Origin: Dipetalonema caudispina
Lineage: Eukaryota > Nematoda > Chromadorea > Rhabditida > Onchocercidae
DNA length: 64,000 nt
Direction: 5' to 3'
Assembly (NCBI GenBank): GCA_013365325.1
Contig: JABVXV010000004.1
Coordinates: 682,001-746,000 of the forward strand
Part shown: piece after piece, positions 39,301 to 51,693 of the stretch
How positions within the stretch are numbered: the stretch's first letter is position 1
How the letters are laid out: the number at the start of each line of letters is the position of its first letter
The notes under the pieces: generated by a model
Told to the model about the DNA's origin: nothing
Databases searched by the model: none
What the model saw: only the letters and a program-made list of their open reading frames with translations
Program-made: the position numbers and the translations under genes

Positions 39301-39705
39301 GTGAATAGCGTTTTTGAAAGCGTTGTTTTACCACTATTTGAACAGCCAGCAATGCCCAAAACATATGCACCACCATTTATCGGTTCATCATGGATTTTAC
39401 ATCGTCTTGACCAACTTGTAAAATCTCTCATGATTTGTGCTACTGAAATAAAAACTGAAAAGAGTCGACGAAAAATTCGAAATCGGATTTAGTAGTTGAA
39501 TCTAATGGAAATAAGAAACAAACTGTTCTATCAGCTATATTGACAAATGTACGATACATCTAACTGCTAAAATGTACAGCATTATAGGTAAGGAATTCTT
39601 ACAAATAAAGCCTTTTGAAATTTATTACCACCAAAACGCACACGGCGTTTATTGTAGGTTAAAAAAATACTTACATGACATGTTAGTTGGAGCTGACTGA
39701 GTCAT
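36379..39705 (-). CDS. MOCS2B: Fusion of nicotinamide riboside kinase and molybdopterin synthase catalytic subunit
   Basis: Nine exons: 39675-39705, 39297-39442, 38814-38945, 38510-38706, 37860-37995, 37547-37661, 37170-37323, 36654-36777, 36379-36423; 359 residues, all phases consistent, stop TGA. Residues 1-214 are a nicotinamide riboside kinase: Walker A GCSNSGKT (43-50), SQDTFYYPEEQ, VIVEGNM, then RRAARNYNPVDLPGY and VWPAY as in vertebrate NRK1; it would phosphorylate nicotinamide riboside for NAD. Residues 215-359 are MoaE: GGISIFLGTTRDNFGDK, EFEAYDEM, GEASVIMAVSAPHR, the lysine motif VPIWKK and a short WKE tail; it would insert dithiolene sulphurs into precursor Z together with a MoaD/MOCS2A partner. 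The first exon is less certain: translation may start at Met-15 (39431), preceded by a TTTCAG acceptor. The two halves might instead be separate cistrons, see the finding. Confidence 0.9.
37662..37667 (-). promoter_or_regulatory. Acceptor directly abutting an in-frame ATG at the kinase/MoaE junction
   Basis: The exon 37547-37661 starts TTTTAG|ATG. As a cis acceptor it joins kinase and MoaE in frame; as a trans-splice acceptor it would give a free MoaE starting MLSKLS, with no 5' leader other than the spliced leader. The upstream kinase exon could also read through its donor into a stop about 60 bases later. Sequence alone does not decide. Confidence 0.5.
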
Positions 39706-40802
39706 GACTTCATTAATTAAGAGCAACACTGTTAACACCAATTCGACCTTTCAAACAAAGGAAATCATGAAAGGATCATATCGTTATGTTTAAAATCAAT
39801 GAATTTCACCCATTACAATTTATAGCATAACAGAGAAAATAAACAATAAAATCTAGAAATTTAAAAAATTGGATAAAATGGATGCAGTGGTACTCAGCAA
39901 TTCAACAATCAATCCAAATACGGATTCAAATGATAGGAAAATTATGTCTAAAGGGGCCTAAAAATGAAAATAAAACGATTGTAAAGGAAGGAAGTTCAAT
40001 CTCAGATCAAAACAATAAGGAAGATGCCATAATCTCACCGACTTTATTAATTTTTAGACATGTTCACAAGGATGTCATTAATGCCATAATAAACCACGTT
40101 AAGGAAATATATTCCGTAATAGGTAAACATCCATTTGAATCAACCTTCTTTTCTGAATAACTTTGCCGACAAAAATATTTTTATTGATGCAGCCATTTTT
40201 AAGAATAACAAATATTGCAAACATGCTAATTCAAACAAAACAACAAGAAAAATGAGGGTAGTTTTGAGAGAGATGAACGAAAATCATTTAAACAGGACAA
40301 AGACAAACAAATAAATAAAAGGAATAAACAAATCAGTGTATTGGAAGGGAACAAATTAATGCTATAAAACGAGACACTGTAGTATTTTAAACGATGCTAA
40401 GATAACTTTCACAAGGAAAGTTGATATTTAACAATTAAAATTCAAGATATCGATGTTACAAAGCCACTAGAATAAGATACTGCAGTTAAAGAAACAACTA
40501 ATCACTATCATAAGTTCGGTAAACACAAAAAAATTGAGATCTTAAGATAATTCGGCACTCACAGAAACAGAAAATTAGTAAAGAAAAAAGATCAGTTTCA
40601 AACGCAAGAGAAATAAAACTCGCTGGAACAAGTGATTTATTAAATGTACCCAATGTCAGTTATTACAATGAATAAGTAAGCTTAGCGAAGATTTAAAATT
40701 GATTCTGATTCAAAGACTAGCTCTGATATCTGGCCTAATGAGATTCTTTCAAGATATCCGCACATAACAAATGTATCACATAGCTGCATCAACAGTAATT
40801 CC
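39706..40802. other. Intergenic gap with a plus-strand open frame
   Basis: The 1.1 kb between two minus-strand genes. It holds a 92-codon ATG-started plus-strand frame at 39882-40160 whose C-terminal third looks helical (HKDVINAIINHVKEIYSVIG) but belongs to no family I know and has no clear splice borders or partners. A minus-strand acceptor-like GTTAACAG at about 39729 lies 24 bases upstream of the kinase-MoaE start. Confidence 0.35.
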
Positions 40803-43800
40803 TCAGAAACAAACAATTTGGCTGTCCTTACTATCGTCCAACTAGAGAAAGTAAAAAGTTTTCAAAACTAATAAACCAAACAGTGAGAAATTATTTATTT
40901 AATAAACCAATTTTTATATTTCTAAATATTATTAATCCTTCCAACAATCTCTGGATCACTATAGTTGAAAGTGAAAGAAAAAAGAGCTTAACTTGAATAT
41001 TTACAATTTTCAACTTTATTCAGATGAGGATTTGGTTTTTCGAAATGGATTCCGAACTGAATTAGTATTCTGAAAATTGTGTGATTCAGAAATCAAACTT
41101 ATAAAACTCATATAAACAAGTGTTGATACCGTTTTTCTTTACTGCTTAGTTATTATAATCAAATGTCAGAAATAAGCGATAATTCGATATTACATCACAA
41201 CTGAACTTTATGGGATAAATGAAGAAACTTTTGATCTAGTGTTGAACTCAAGAAAATCGTTTTAGAAGTTAGAAAAAGTTTTAGAAATTGTTTTAAAATA
41301 ACAATTTGCCTTTGAACATGAAAGGTCAAAATTCGGCAATTTCTAATCTAATACAAAAATGACTTACCAATATAGAAATGTCACCTCCGGGAAATAATCT
41401 ATTATGGAATTGATATTCAGGCTCTAAAAAACCAAACCATTTGAAAAATGTTTTGTTAACAGTTAATTTTTTCTTCTGATTTCAATTACTAAATCCAACC
41501 TAATTAACAAGACTAGCTGGTAAGGAAATTATCATTTTTATTAACTCTGAAAAACAAACGATATGAAGATATCTTATTTTTCGGATTATGAATGAAATGA
41601 TATAAAAACCAACTGACATTGACACTAATGATAATGATAATAATCAAGTAATAGTAGTGATAAATGGCAGAGTAAATTAGAAAATGGGTAAGGGAATATA
41701 ACTTACTGACTTCGGTACATAAATATCTGAACAGTGAGAACCCAAAAGTTAGGCCAAAAAACACACAAGCTATGATAGCACTCGTTTTTATTAGAATGAC
41801 AAAGGAAGAATATTATAAGTTTAGAAATCTGACCATCTAAACGGACATTTTTGAACACTGTTAGCAATCCTTCTTTGGACTGAGGAAAATCAGCATCGTT
41901 AGTTGACGAAAATTCGGTATCATCGGACGATGAAAATTCGGCATTAACTGTAAAACAGTGGTCACAGATTACTTCAGATATCAAATTCTCAGAAATTTTT
42001 GTGAGTTTTATTGTTGGCAACTATTGATGAATTATAATCGTCGTAGATGCTTACTATAATCCTATGATTTATATCATATCACAATCCTGAAGCATGATCC
42101 AACTATTTCTTTCTAAAGATGAAGATGCAAAGCAGTGGATCAATTTGCGAAACTCACAATGGCTCGGAAACTGATTCTTCCCGTTCGTCTTCAGTGCGTC
42201 AAGCTAGAAAACATCCAGATACTGGAAATTCTTCCATGAATAAAGTATTAATCAAAAATCTCCCGAATCCTTCTATCCCTTTATGAAATTAACCTTTGAA
42301 AGACTTTCATTGTCGAATTCATCACTAAAATCAGAAAACTCATCAAAATCTGCTGAATTATGGGAAGACTTCAGATCTTCCTTCCTTCCAACTTCATTTC
42401 CCATATTCGCTTCAGCTTGTAACACATATTTATGATCTAAAATAACGGTCTGTCTAAAAAATTTTAAAGTCCTCGAAAAATTTTTTAAAACGATGTATCT
42501 TTTAAAAGGTACAAAATAAAGTGATCAAAAACACTCACTTGGAAAATGAAACGATTCGCTATGAGATAAAGACATTGATCTTCGCTTCTGCAACAAGCTA
42601 ACTTAAAAACTTAAAAATATCCAGACATTAGAAGATATGCACTCTATTCTAAATAATTGAATAATACAAAACATGGGTTAAAGATTTATTCTAACTAAAG
42701 CTGTACAGAATTATTTTCGCTACCTCCTATCTCCAACTTTGCAGAGATATGAGAGATCGACAACCAGAAAATAATAGAGGAAAGATTAGAATGACAACTT
42801 TGGCACAAGTATCATTCATTACCTTTGATAGAAATACATCCGGAACTTCATATTTATCAGAGCCAGAAAATACATCTCCAATAACAGATGAACCAACTTC
42901 AAGAGAACCAAGCTGTTTTCGCTTGCAGTTACTGGGACCTGAATGTACTGATTGGTTGCATAAAGAAAAATAAATGTTTGAGGATATATCTTCAATTTAC
43001 AAAAATCACCACTGGTTTCCACTCTTTCCATTGATGTTTATTGTTGATTAAGCGACAATTCCATTTGTCAACAAAACTAATCAATGCTATTATTGGTCAG
43101 CACTATACCTTTACACTATACGAACAAACTGATAAACATAAACTGATTATTTCACTATATAATCACGAAGGATATGTAAAATAACCTTGGTGTCCAGGAA
43201 CACAAAAACCAATGTTCGAGAGATCATCATTCTCCAGTTCTATCTGCAAATGTTACATGAGACATTCTAGAATAAGGCTATCTAAACAGGGTCAAATAAT
43301 TCACTGATTGATCGTTTTCTAATTATATTAATACCTGTATCTACAGCTATGTATAGTTATATCCTGTGTCACTTCTACTGATGGAATTTTCGAACTAAAA
43401 GTACCATTTCAATTCTTTATCCGTTTATCATCCATTTAAGTCAATATCATCTCGAATCTTAAGTCTTTTGTGTTGCGCATATGAAACAACTTAGAAGATT
43501 TTAGACTGTCAAGTAGGAAATAGTCACCTTCTTTTCATATCAAAAGCCGCAGTGACCTATTATGATTATATCACACAATAATATCAATGTAATACTTTGC
43601 AAGATAATTCTAACCTGCGATTCATATTGCAAAATTTTATGAATTCCAAGTCAGGTTACCTTTTTGACGGTTTTTAATCCAATTTACGACTGGCATTTTC
43701 TCACTGCTTATGTCAGTCTTGTACCTTCCATGTCCTACCAAAAAAGCGCAAGCACTTGCTTGAAAGATTTGCCGACACACTCTAAGCTATTTCCCATACA

Positions 43801-45960
43801 AGAAACAATATTAATAAGATCCATGAATTCGTGTCATATTTCTCAAATCGTAATGTTATCTTCTACACCTATATTTGCAAAATGATATGATGCGATATTC
43901 CATCAATATTCTGTAATAAGTACTGTTTTTGGACTGTTATAAGCACAGATGTTATGATTCCATCCTGAACATCCCATCGAGAACTTACATCTCATTATTT
44001 ATTACAATTCATAAATTTTTGGGAAAAATGGACGTGAACATTTCTGGAAACATTTCCTTAACCTATCAAAGTTAGAAAATGGTAGTTTATAGAAGCTTCA
44101 TCTTTTCCAAAAATATAATTAACTTGATGATTTTGTGAGAAAAAAAAGTGAAACCAACGTAGACTTGAACTCTTTCAACATTGCATGTTTTTAAGGTTAA
44201 GAATTACTCTGATAAGGAGAGCTGCTTGAAAGGAAAATTCATATGCTACCCCTTTTGCTAATAGATAACTTTTCGAATAGTTCAACTGCAGCGAATAAAT
44301 TTGGTACTCAATTTTGTTATCTAATAGATTAGTTTTATTTTCTCCACCTTTTTTATCTACCTAATCTTTCAGCGAAAAGAAATACACCATCGTATAGGGA
44401 ACGGACAATTAATCCTCACAATCAATTAATTTCAATTAATGAAATTCTTCGGGCTTATTATAGAAAGCGAGAAAAAAGTATTTCGAAAAATTTGGAAAAA
44501 TTCGACGTTTGAAAGTCAAGGAAAGAATAAATGACTGAAAATCTAGACGATAAATGGTAAATAATCTTAGTGTCACTTAAATATTTATGAAGAAAACCGA
44601 AAAAATGGCATAAATTAATGCACAAACCAGATAACTCCTTGGAAAGCTTCTTTGATTTACAGTCCTTTCAAGTTTCTTAATTTGATCGCTTAAACTGAAA
44701 TGAAAAAGTCGAGTTTACAACTTTTTGTTAAATTATATGCAATGAAACCAGGAAATATCAGGAAACACTGTGGGACAAATTAAAAATAAATGCAATTAAA
44801 ATTAAAGGAAAGGTATATGGAGGTATTCCCAGAACAGAATTTACAGTGAACTGGTTTCATCTATGAATGAGAAAGCTTCCATTATTTAGCTAAGAAGTAT
44901 CATTTCCCTAAAATATCAATCTTCAGTAATAACAGTGAAATAAAGCATCATTTAAACAGCAAAGAATGCATCAAAGAAATTGAAAAATCCCTGTAAAAGT
45001 AAGACAATTCGCCGGAAAGAAAAAAATTACTTCGTCGAGCTAAACTTTTCTACAGCATCAGGAGGTAAACCTGCAGTTTTCAAAAAATGTTTCAAAATCA
45101 TACTTGCACCATCCTTCTCTTCACGTATTTGCAGAATTGACCTGAAAATTAATATTAAAGAAGATAAGTAATAGAAGTAAGACAGTTATATCACAAGAAT
45201 AGACTTACTGAAACCAATAGTTAACTTTTCATAATTTTTGAAGATCAAAACAACTAACTGCAAAACATACAAACCTTCTATCCAGTTTACGTTGTTTGCT
45301 TTTGAAGTATTCATTGAGACGTGCTTCGACAGCAAGAGCAAAATCACGATTATTTTCTACATCAAACATCCGATAAGCTTGTTGTCGCAGTTCGTCACTG
45401 GTCGTCATCATGAATATTTGCGCCAGTGAGTCAGCCAAAATACCAGCTGGCTGAAAAATTAAATAAGCATAGCGAATTTGACAAAATTGGAAAGTGCAAC
45501 AATCACATCTTTTGGGCAAGTAAACACAGAATTAATGTCTTGTTATCCGGTTTTGTTCCAAAACGGTTTGTTGTATTCCGACAAACATTTTTAACTTGGT
45601 AGTAAAAATTTTATTCTAAGCTTTGGGAGAAAAACGTTAGCAAAATGATTTACATTGATCGTTTTATTTTCAAATACCTTCTCAATCTAATGGTTTTCCT
45701 TAAAGCAATCTACAACTACTCAAATTTCTAATTCCTTACTTCCAAATGAATTCAGTCCTTTTATGCAAACGGGTGACACAGGCGATTATCTAAAAAACTG
45801 TGACAGAGTGGGTCATTTATTCTACAAACTGTATCATTTATATATTAAAGGATTTTCGCGGCTCCGCTGAACATTTCAGATATCTGATAGTACCACGAAA
45901 ATACTTGCTCATCTTTGAAGAACTAACCGTTTCTAAATCAACTTCTTTAAAATCCATCAT
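40803..45960 (-). CDS. Unrecognised coiled-coil protein with acidic serine-rich tail, 324 residues
   Basis: Twelve exons: 45928-45960, 45275-45450, 45031-45141, 44661-44694, 43186-43243, 42823-42938, 42539-42587, 42294-42436, 42158-42203, 41834-41947, 41368-41423, 40803-40841, joining in one frame to a TGA. Residues 10-106 look mostly helical (ILADSLAQIF, LRQQAYRMFDVENN, ASMILKHFLKTAGLPPDAVE). Residues 107-131 (LSDQIKKLERTIELENDDL) form a short coiled coil. Then comes a basic patch (KKRRSMSLSHS) that may be a nuclear signal with phosphosites, and an Asp/Ser/Phe-rich part (DFDEFSDFSDEFD, then EFSSSDDTEFSS). I do not recognise the family. The start follows a TTTCAG acceptor by 18 bases. It lies 0.6 kb downstream of the NSE1 stop on the same strand. 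Several exons are small (34, 39, 46, 49 bases), so single junctions may be wrong. Confidence 0.65.
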
Positions 45961-45978
45961 AGTTCTCAACCAGAAAAC

Positions 45979-45984
45979 CTGAAA
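45979..45984 (-). promoter_or_regulatory. Candidate spliced-leader acceptor of the coiled-coil gene
   Basis: GTTTTCAG lies 18 bases before two consecutive ATG codons. Being about 600 bases downstream of the NSE1 stop codon on the same strand, it fits a downstream gene of an operon. It could also be a cis acceptor linking to an upstream exon (46087-46177), see findings. Confidence 0.4.
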
Positions 45985-46578
45985 ACTGTGTTATTTTCAG
46001 TAAAATCCAATGAAGCTATCACACAAAAGAGGCAACATCCACTGTGATAACAAAATTCCAAAGACCTAAGATACTATCAAGAGAACATTTTGTTTGTTCC
46101 CTATCTCCTCCAAGAAAACTTCATTATCCTCAGATATTGCGATCAATCCTGCATAAAACTTCAATTGTAAATTAGTTCTATAGAAATAAAATACTACAAC
46201 ATTATTGTAACAGCTTGATGAAGACATTGATGTTACTACATTCTGTATATGTACATTTAAAAAGACCATAAACATTGCATAATTACTGAGGTATTAAGTT
46301 TCATTTTACAATTCAGTATGACGTGCGTACGTTTCATTTTACTCAATGTCATTTCAAAAATCCACTACAAATATTATTTCACTGTAAGTTTTATTCACGA
46401 GAAAAACATAAGTAATCGAAAAGTTTGATAGAAAATGACAAGGCAAAGTTACTAAGCAAACAGTTCAAATTTTCAAAATCCAGAAAGGCAGTTATCGAAT
46501 TATCTATCGAATCCAAAATCAACGGAACGAAAAATCGACACATCCCAGAAATCTAGCAATAGATTTCCAAGTAAATAG

Positions 46579-49500
46579 TTACATTTCTGTATCATGCGAT
46601 CTTTCTCTACTACAAAAAGCAACATCACATTCATTCTGTTCGTCAGAGTCATTTATAATATGACGTTTACGACTACCTGAAATTTATACTGTTAAATACT
46701 GCACAGTTTTTGAATTCGATTTTAGATATGTCTAGAAAAGAAAATTAAGTTATCGAAAGAAAAGTTAGAATTATTTCACCACTCAGATCAAACTTGAGAT
46801 CTTTAGAACTGCCAAGCTCAGCTTTGCCGCGAATTGCCACAACCTTATTTTGAAATCTTATAGTAACTATTCAGTTCTGGCAAAAAATAACAATCAATTT
46901 CCAATGAATTTCGATATTCGGAAGCTTCTGGACGAAATTTAAAGAAACCACTTCTTTGCTTATTTTCATGATACTTTAATCAAAAGTAAACGAAATCATA
47001 AATTTTTTAAGGGAATTATTCATGGTTAGCAGAGCCAAGTCATAAATACAAACTTCATAAAGATGCTTTGCGTAATTTTAGTCTTATCTCAAATACAGAT
47101 ATTCACATCTTAACTCTATTTGTTAACAACACAATTAGAGCTTACATCTTTGATATAATGACATAGTGATTTTAAATAAAGACTAAAATATACATTTTGA
47201 AAAAAAAAGGAATGTATCCTTGCTGCAGTGAACAATAAAGAAAAAAAAACCTTTCTGGTTCTGGTTTACGCTCTCCGTTTCAACAGGTACATGAAATCCT
47301 GCAGTACACGATTCACCACTTATCAGTTTACCCGGACACAGCACTCTCTCAGATTTTATAGACTTTGTAATTCTGTAAATTGGAAAATTCTAATGTAGAA
47401 AAAAACAAATCTGACTTATTTAATGTTTACAAATTGCGCAATCCTTACTCTACAAAAAGGAAATACCCAAAGTATTAGAAGGGAAGCAATGAATTATCAA
47501 AACGACATAAGCAAGATTAACTCACTACCTTCATTTATTTTATAGTGTGAATGTTACACAAGTTTAGAGCATCATCTTAAGCTTAGTTCAACTTTCCACA
47601 CTTGTGTAAAATTATCAAGCCTTAAGAAATGGAGAAAATCTCAGCTAAGTTAATTAAATTATCTTTTCAATACTTCAGTGGTTGGCTACAGAATCAAGAG
47701 TTTTTTTTTTTAACTAATTCGATTACATCTTGAATTTATTCAAGCTAAAAAAAGGCTTCAAAGAAAACAGGCAAAATATGTGATTCTTATGAAACCAACT
47801 TCAGGCCGCACTGCCTGTGAGAAAAATTCCCACATGTTTTGCAGAAAAGTGCTCGGTTCTTCACAACTATAAATTTGCCACATACAACGCATTTCTCGAG
47901 TTTGAGTTCATCTGCATGTGAACTAAAATAATTTTGTAACTCTGCAATTCCACGGGTATCCAGGCGGATCGTTGCTCTTTCGTTATCCTAAAAATATCGG
48001 AAATATTACAGACCAGTTATCATTAACCATGTCTCCTTTCGAATACCAAAATTTCTAATATCGCTCTCAGAAGCGTTATACGCCGAGCACCTTATGCAAA
48101 CTCCATCTGTTTTAAGTCATTTGTATTCATTTTCGATCTTACACGCACCAACTTCGTAAAACGCTAGGATTTCAGAAAGTACCATGTAAAGTATCAAGAG
48201 ACTTAAAGCAATAAAAATGACAAACCATCACTAGCCATTTATTTGAAATAAATTGCTGCAGGAGATTCTCTTCATCTACTTTTTTGCCCTGTAAAGCATG
48301 CGAAATTGCATCTATCAAAAAATTTGCTTTCTTCTGTCTATATTACAAAAAGTTTCAGAACAGCAGAGTTGGAAATGGATAAAAAAATGACAGGATTTCC
48401 TGAAAAGAGCTAAAACCTCGTTTCAGATCACATTAATACAATAGAAACGGGAAATTCCGTATAAAAAACCATGCACAAACCTTCACCAACAAATCTGAAG
48501 CAATCGATAGTGCTTCATGCTTCAAAATTTCACCATTTTCACTGTTGCAAATAGCGCTTATCCACAAATGGAACAGCATGATCTCGGTTTCCGTTAAACC
48601 AAATGCATCACGTAAAGAATTACTCGGTCTTCGATCACTGAGCTGAAGAGAAAATAAGCTGCTTAGCCAACAACCAATAACTGAACAAGCACATGGATTG
48701 CACAAGATTTTTGAAAGATCGCATATTAGTACAAACCCATTATGCATCTGCTTATCAGATGATGCATTCAATTTGGTAATACAATCCAGTAATCTTGCTA
48801 GTTATCACAAGCTATCTAAAAACGATATTAAAACAAGCATCAATTTCAGTTACTAAAACATTCGTCAGGCCCACCAATACGATGTAACTGTTCAGGTCGT
48901 CATATTCGTCATCTGCTTGTATCAATCGAAGACTGAGTGGAATTAGAGCATTATTGATAACCACGATTAACTTTTCAGTAAGTATTTTTTTTTGTCCATC
49001 ATCTAGTTGAGTAACAGTACTGCCTGAAACTTCTAGATTCATCAAGCAATATAAAAATCACGGGACGGCAAATTTATTACTATCTCTAATGTAGGTAATA
49101 AAATCTAAAAAAGCTGCTTAAAGGACTTTTAAAAAATCATGCATGGATTCATTTAGTGTCGATTAATGAAAGAAAACAACAATAAAAAATATACCTTAAG
49201 TCAATTACTACAATAAGTTTCTATTATGCAAGTACTGCATAAGAGAATCTTATTGCCAAGTCCAAATTCAAAATAACTTACCTCCAGAGTCATAGATCTG
49301 AACATACTGAATAAATTTGTTGCAGAAGTAATGAGCCTGCAAAGGATAAAGCACTGTTTTATTTGCATATCGACGAGTTTTAAGGTCAAAGGTACCATGA
49401 ATCCAAATCTATGGTAATTTCACTCATATCTATGTAGTGATAGTGGAATAAGCTGAAAGGAAACAGTAGTAAATTGAAAACTATAGCCAACGGATATATG

Positions 49501-49625
49501 ATCAACTTGACCTGTAAAATTCCGTGTTTAATGATGAGCTGCACGAGAAGCTTATGTGGCACACTGTAATTTTCAGTAATCTCTATCAAATTCTTCGATA
49601 AACTTGGATTTGACTGTTCACTCAT
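46579..49625 (-). CDS. nse-1: NSE1 (NSMCE1) homologue, RING-like subunit of SMC5/6
   Basis: Nine exons: 49512-49625, 49282-49408, 48835-49023, 48733-48797, 48481-48642, 48226-48333, 47800-47987, 47251-47372, 46579-46676; 390 residues, stop TAA. NSE1 pairs with the MAGE-like NSE3 on the SMC5/6 complex, which acts in DNA repair, and has ubiquitin ligase activity with NSE3. Seen here: LLVQLIIKHGIL near the N-terminus (human LLMTHGVLEE), LTETEIMLFHLW, a winged-helix end QQFISNKWLV (human QKFVQNKWLI), and a zinc motif C288-x2-C291...C304-x2-C307-x4-H312-x2-C315. The last zinc pair is unusual (C330 and C340 rather than C-x2-C). The protein is longer than human NSMCE1 (266), mainly by an insert near 144-180 and a charged C-terminal tail. 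The acceptor ATAG|ATT at 49408 was forced by frame. Upstream is a TATTAG site usable for a spliced leader. Confidence 0.85.
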
Positions 49626-49645
49626 TTCATATCATCAGTGCATGC

Positions 49646-49651
49646 CTAATA
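49646..49651 (-). promoter_or_regulatory. Candidate spliced-leader acceptor of nse-1
   Basis: Minus-strand GTATTAG stands 20 bases before the start codon at 49625. The upstream gene ends 2 kb away, so this may be an independent transcript. Confidence 0.3.
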
Positions 49652-50853
49652 CATCCGTTGAAAAAAAGAATCATGATCCATATAATAGAATATGAGGACC
49701 GACGTAGAAATCAAATATATAAATTCCAAGTGAAAATTCGTAAAGGTGGAAATCAGGAAATGAAATTTCAAAATTCCCGAAAAATCTGCCAACCTGTCTC
49801 AATCTTACACAGCTAAACCTATAACAGTGCTAAATCAGTGACTGTACACTAACTGAAACTTTGTGTAGTTGGTGGGAATGTAAAAAAAAATTTTGTGACA
49901 TATAAAAATATTCCTACTCACGCAACATTCATATTTCACTTGATAAAAGTGTAACAAGAATTTCCACACAAACCATTTTTTTAACAAATTCATGTTACTT
50001 ACGTATTTTATTGGAAAACTTCATAAATCGACAAAATGAGTAAAAAAAAACAAACCACGAATAACATCAAAAAATGACACATGAAAAACATATCTTTCAG
50101 GAATACCACATTAAACAGTTTTCAAACAGCTTGGAGACCCACCTATACGCATCCATGAACACGCCATGTATTACGTAAGCCCATTTCATTTAGTAAACAG
50201 GTACAGTATTAAGGTATGCAAGGGAGAAAATACAAAACAACAACCAACACATACTTTCTACTGAACAACAAATCACCTTAGCTACATATAATAGCATCAC
50301 CGCCCGACACTTTTGAATAATTATGAATAAAGACAGTGAAACACTACATCCAATACAAAAATGTATTCCTGCAGATATAGGGCATTGAACTCCAGACGTT
50401 CTTGATGCGAACGGAGCGTTCTACCCTCGAGCTCTGTCCAATCGGGAGTGAAGTTCGTTACTTCTTACTCATCCACCCATGAATATACATTATTCTCGAA
50501 TACATTTCTAAGCGATGAGTATACAGAACGAACTAGACTACCTACACAAATCTCCTCCAATTTTGTCGAAAAAGTTCATTTAGAAATTAGCTACAGCATG
50601 AATGCCTCATCCTCCTTCATGTAAAATTACAAAATATCTAACACATCCTTCCGTAAGTTAGAAAAGATTTTTGACATCGAAAGACTGTTCTCATCTAGTA
50701 GAAGAAGCATAAGAGTAGTGTAGACTACAGGGAAAACAAAATTTAGTTCAGTATGGGAAATTCACTTCTAAAAGACTTCAACAGTTATAAAAACGGTGAC
50801 TAAATATGAACCTGACCATTACTCATCTCTTTTAATTGGCCAATAATTAATAA

Positions 50854-50884
<31 letters not shown>

Positions 50885-51693
50885 CTAACAATAAGAAACT
50901 GCAAAGATAACGTAAGAATGCTTAACCAAAAACAAGGACGAAAAAAAAAAAATCTGGAGAAATGTAACAAGAAGAGGTGAAAGGATGACGAACATCCTTT
51001 GTTACTCAATTTATTATATTGAACGGAATTAGGATTGCAGATTTCGATCAAAGAAAGCAACAAGAACAATAAAAAGTGACCAGCGGATCTTCATCTGTCA
51101 TCTTACAAATTTCTTGCAGGAAAACTGACTTTAGTGCAACAGATTATATCGCCATCCCAAAACATTCTACTTTTCATTAATAACGATCCCTAGCATCTGC
51201 AGTTCTTAGAAACAGAACAAATGTAAAAATGAAAAAAAAAAAATCGTCCTACTGTAAAAAAATAAGCATCAACTACGAACAGATTAGCAAAGCTAATAAC
51301 AAATCTAAAAGAAAAAAAAAATTACTTGAGGTTAAAAATCCTTGCGTTCACCATCTTCCAAAAAAGGAGTGATAATGGAAATTTCCCCAATTTTTGTTTT
51401 CACTTTATAAAAGTTGGATAGAAGCAATCCACACAAATTTCATAACTATATTAAACTCCACAAATAATGCCAAACAATAAGAATCTTTGAATATTTCATT
51501 ATCTACTGAATAAATAAATTACGTTAGCCGGTAATATTTAAAACAGCCCCGTAACAAACACGCATACTTTTTGAGTGATGTGCCTTTACCTACATTTTAA
51601 GAAGAAAAAAAAAATGCATTTTCTAGAGTATAAATATTCAGGCGACCGAGTACGAAATAAACCAAACATTGAAGATGAGTAAACGATACTGCC
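49652..51693. other. 2 kb intergenic stretch, mostly A-rich, with a tRNA-like relic
   Basis: No protein gene supported. The stretch is dominated by A-runs (for example 50850-50883). Minus-strand bases about 50372-50446 resemble a tRNA D-arm followed by a TTCGCAT anticodon-like loop and a weak B-box (AGTTCAATGCC); see the separate entry. Confidence 0.5.
50372..50446 (-). pseudogene. tRNA-like relic, degenerate
   Basis: The minus strand reads like a tRNA: GAGCTCGAGGGTAGAACGC as D-arm / A-box, a loop TTCGCAT with CGC (Ala) in anticodon position, and AGTTCAATGCC as B-box. The anticodon, T and acceptor stems do not pair, so it is not a working tRNA. It may be a decayed tRNA gene or the head of a tRNA-derived repeat. 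Confidence 0.3.

Noticed and set aside
42749..42973. Plus-strand 74-codon frame as a gene
   Set aside because: It is the shadow of the minus-strand exon 42823-42938 of the coiled-coil gene.
50800..51069. Minus-strand Phe/Leu-rich frame as a membrane protein
   Set aside because: Produced by long A tracts on the plus strand; no other support.
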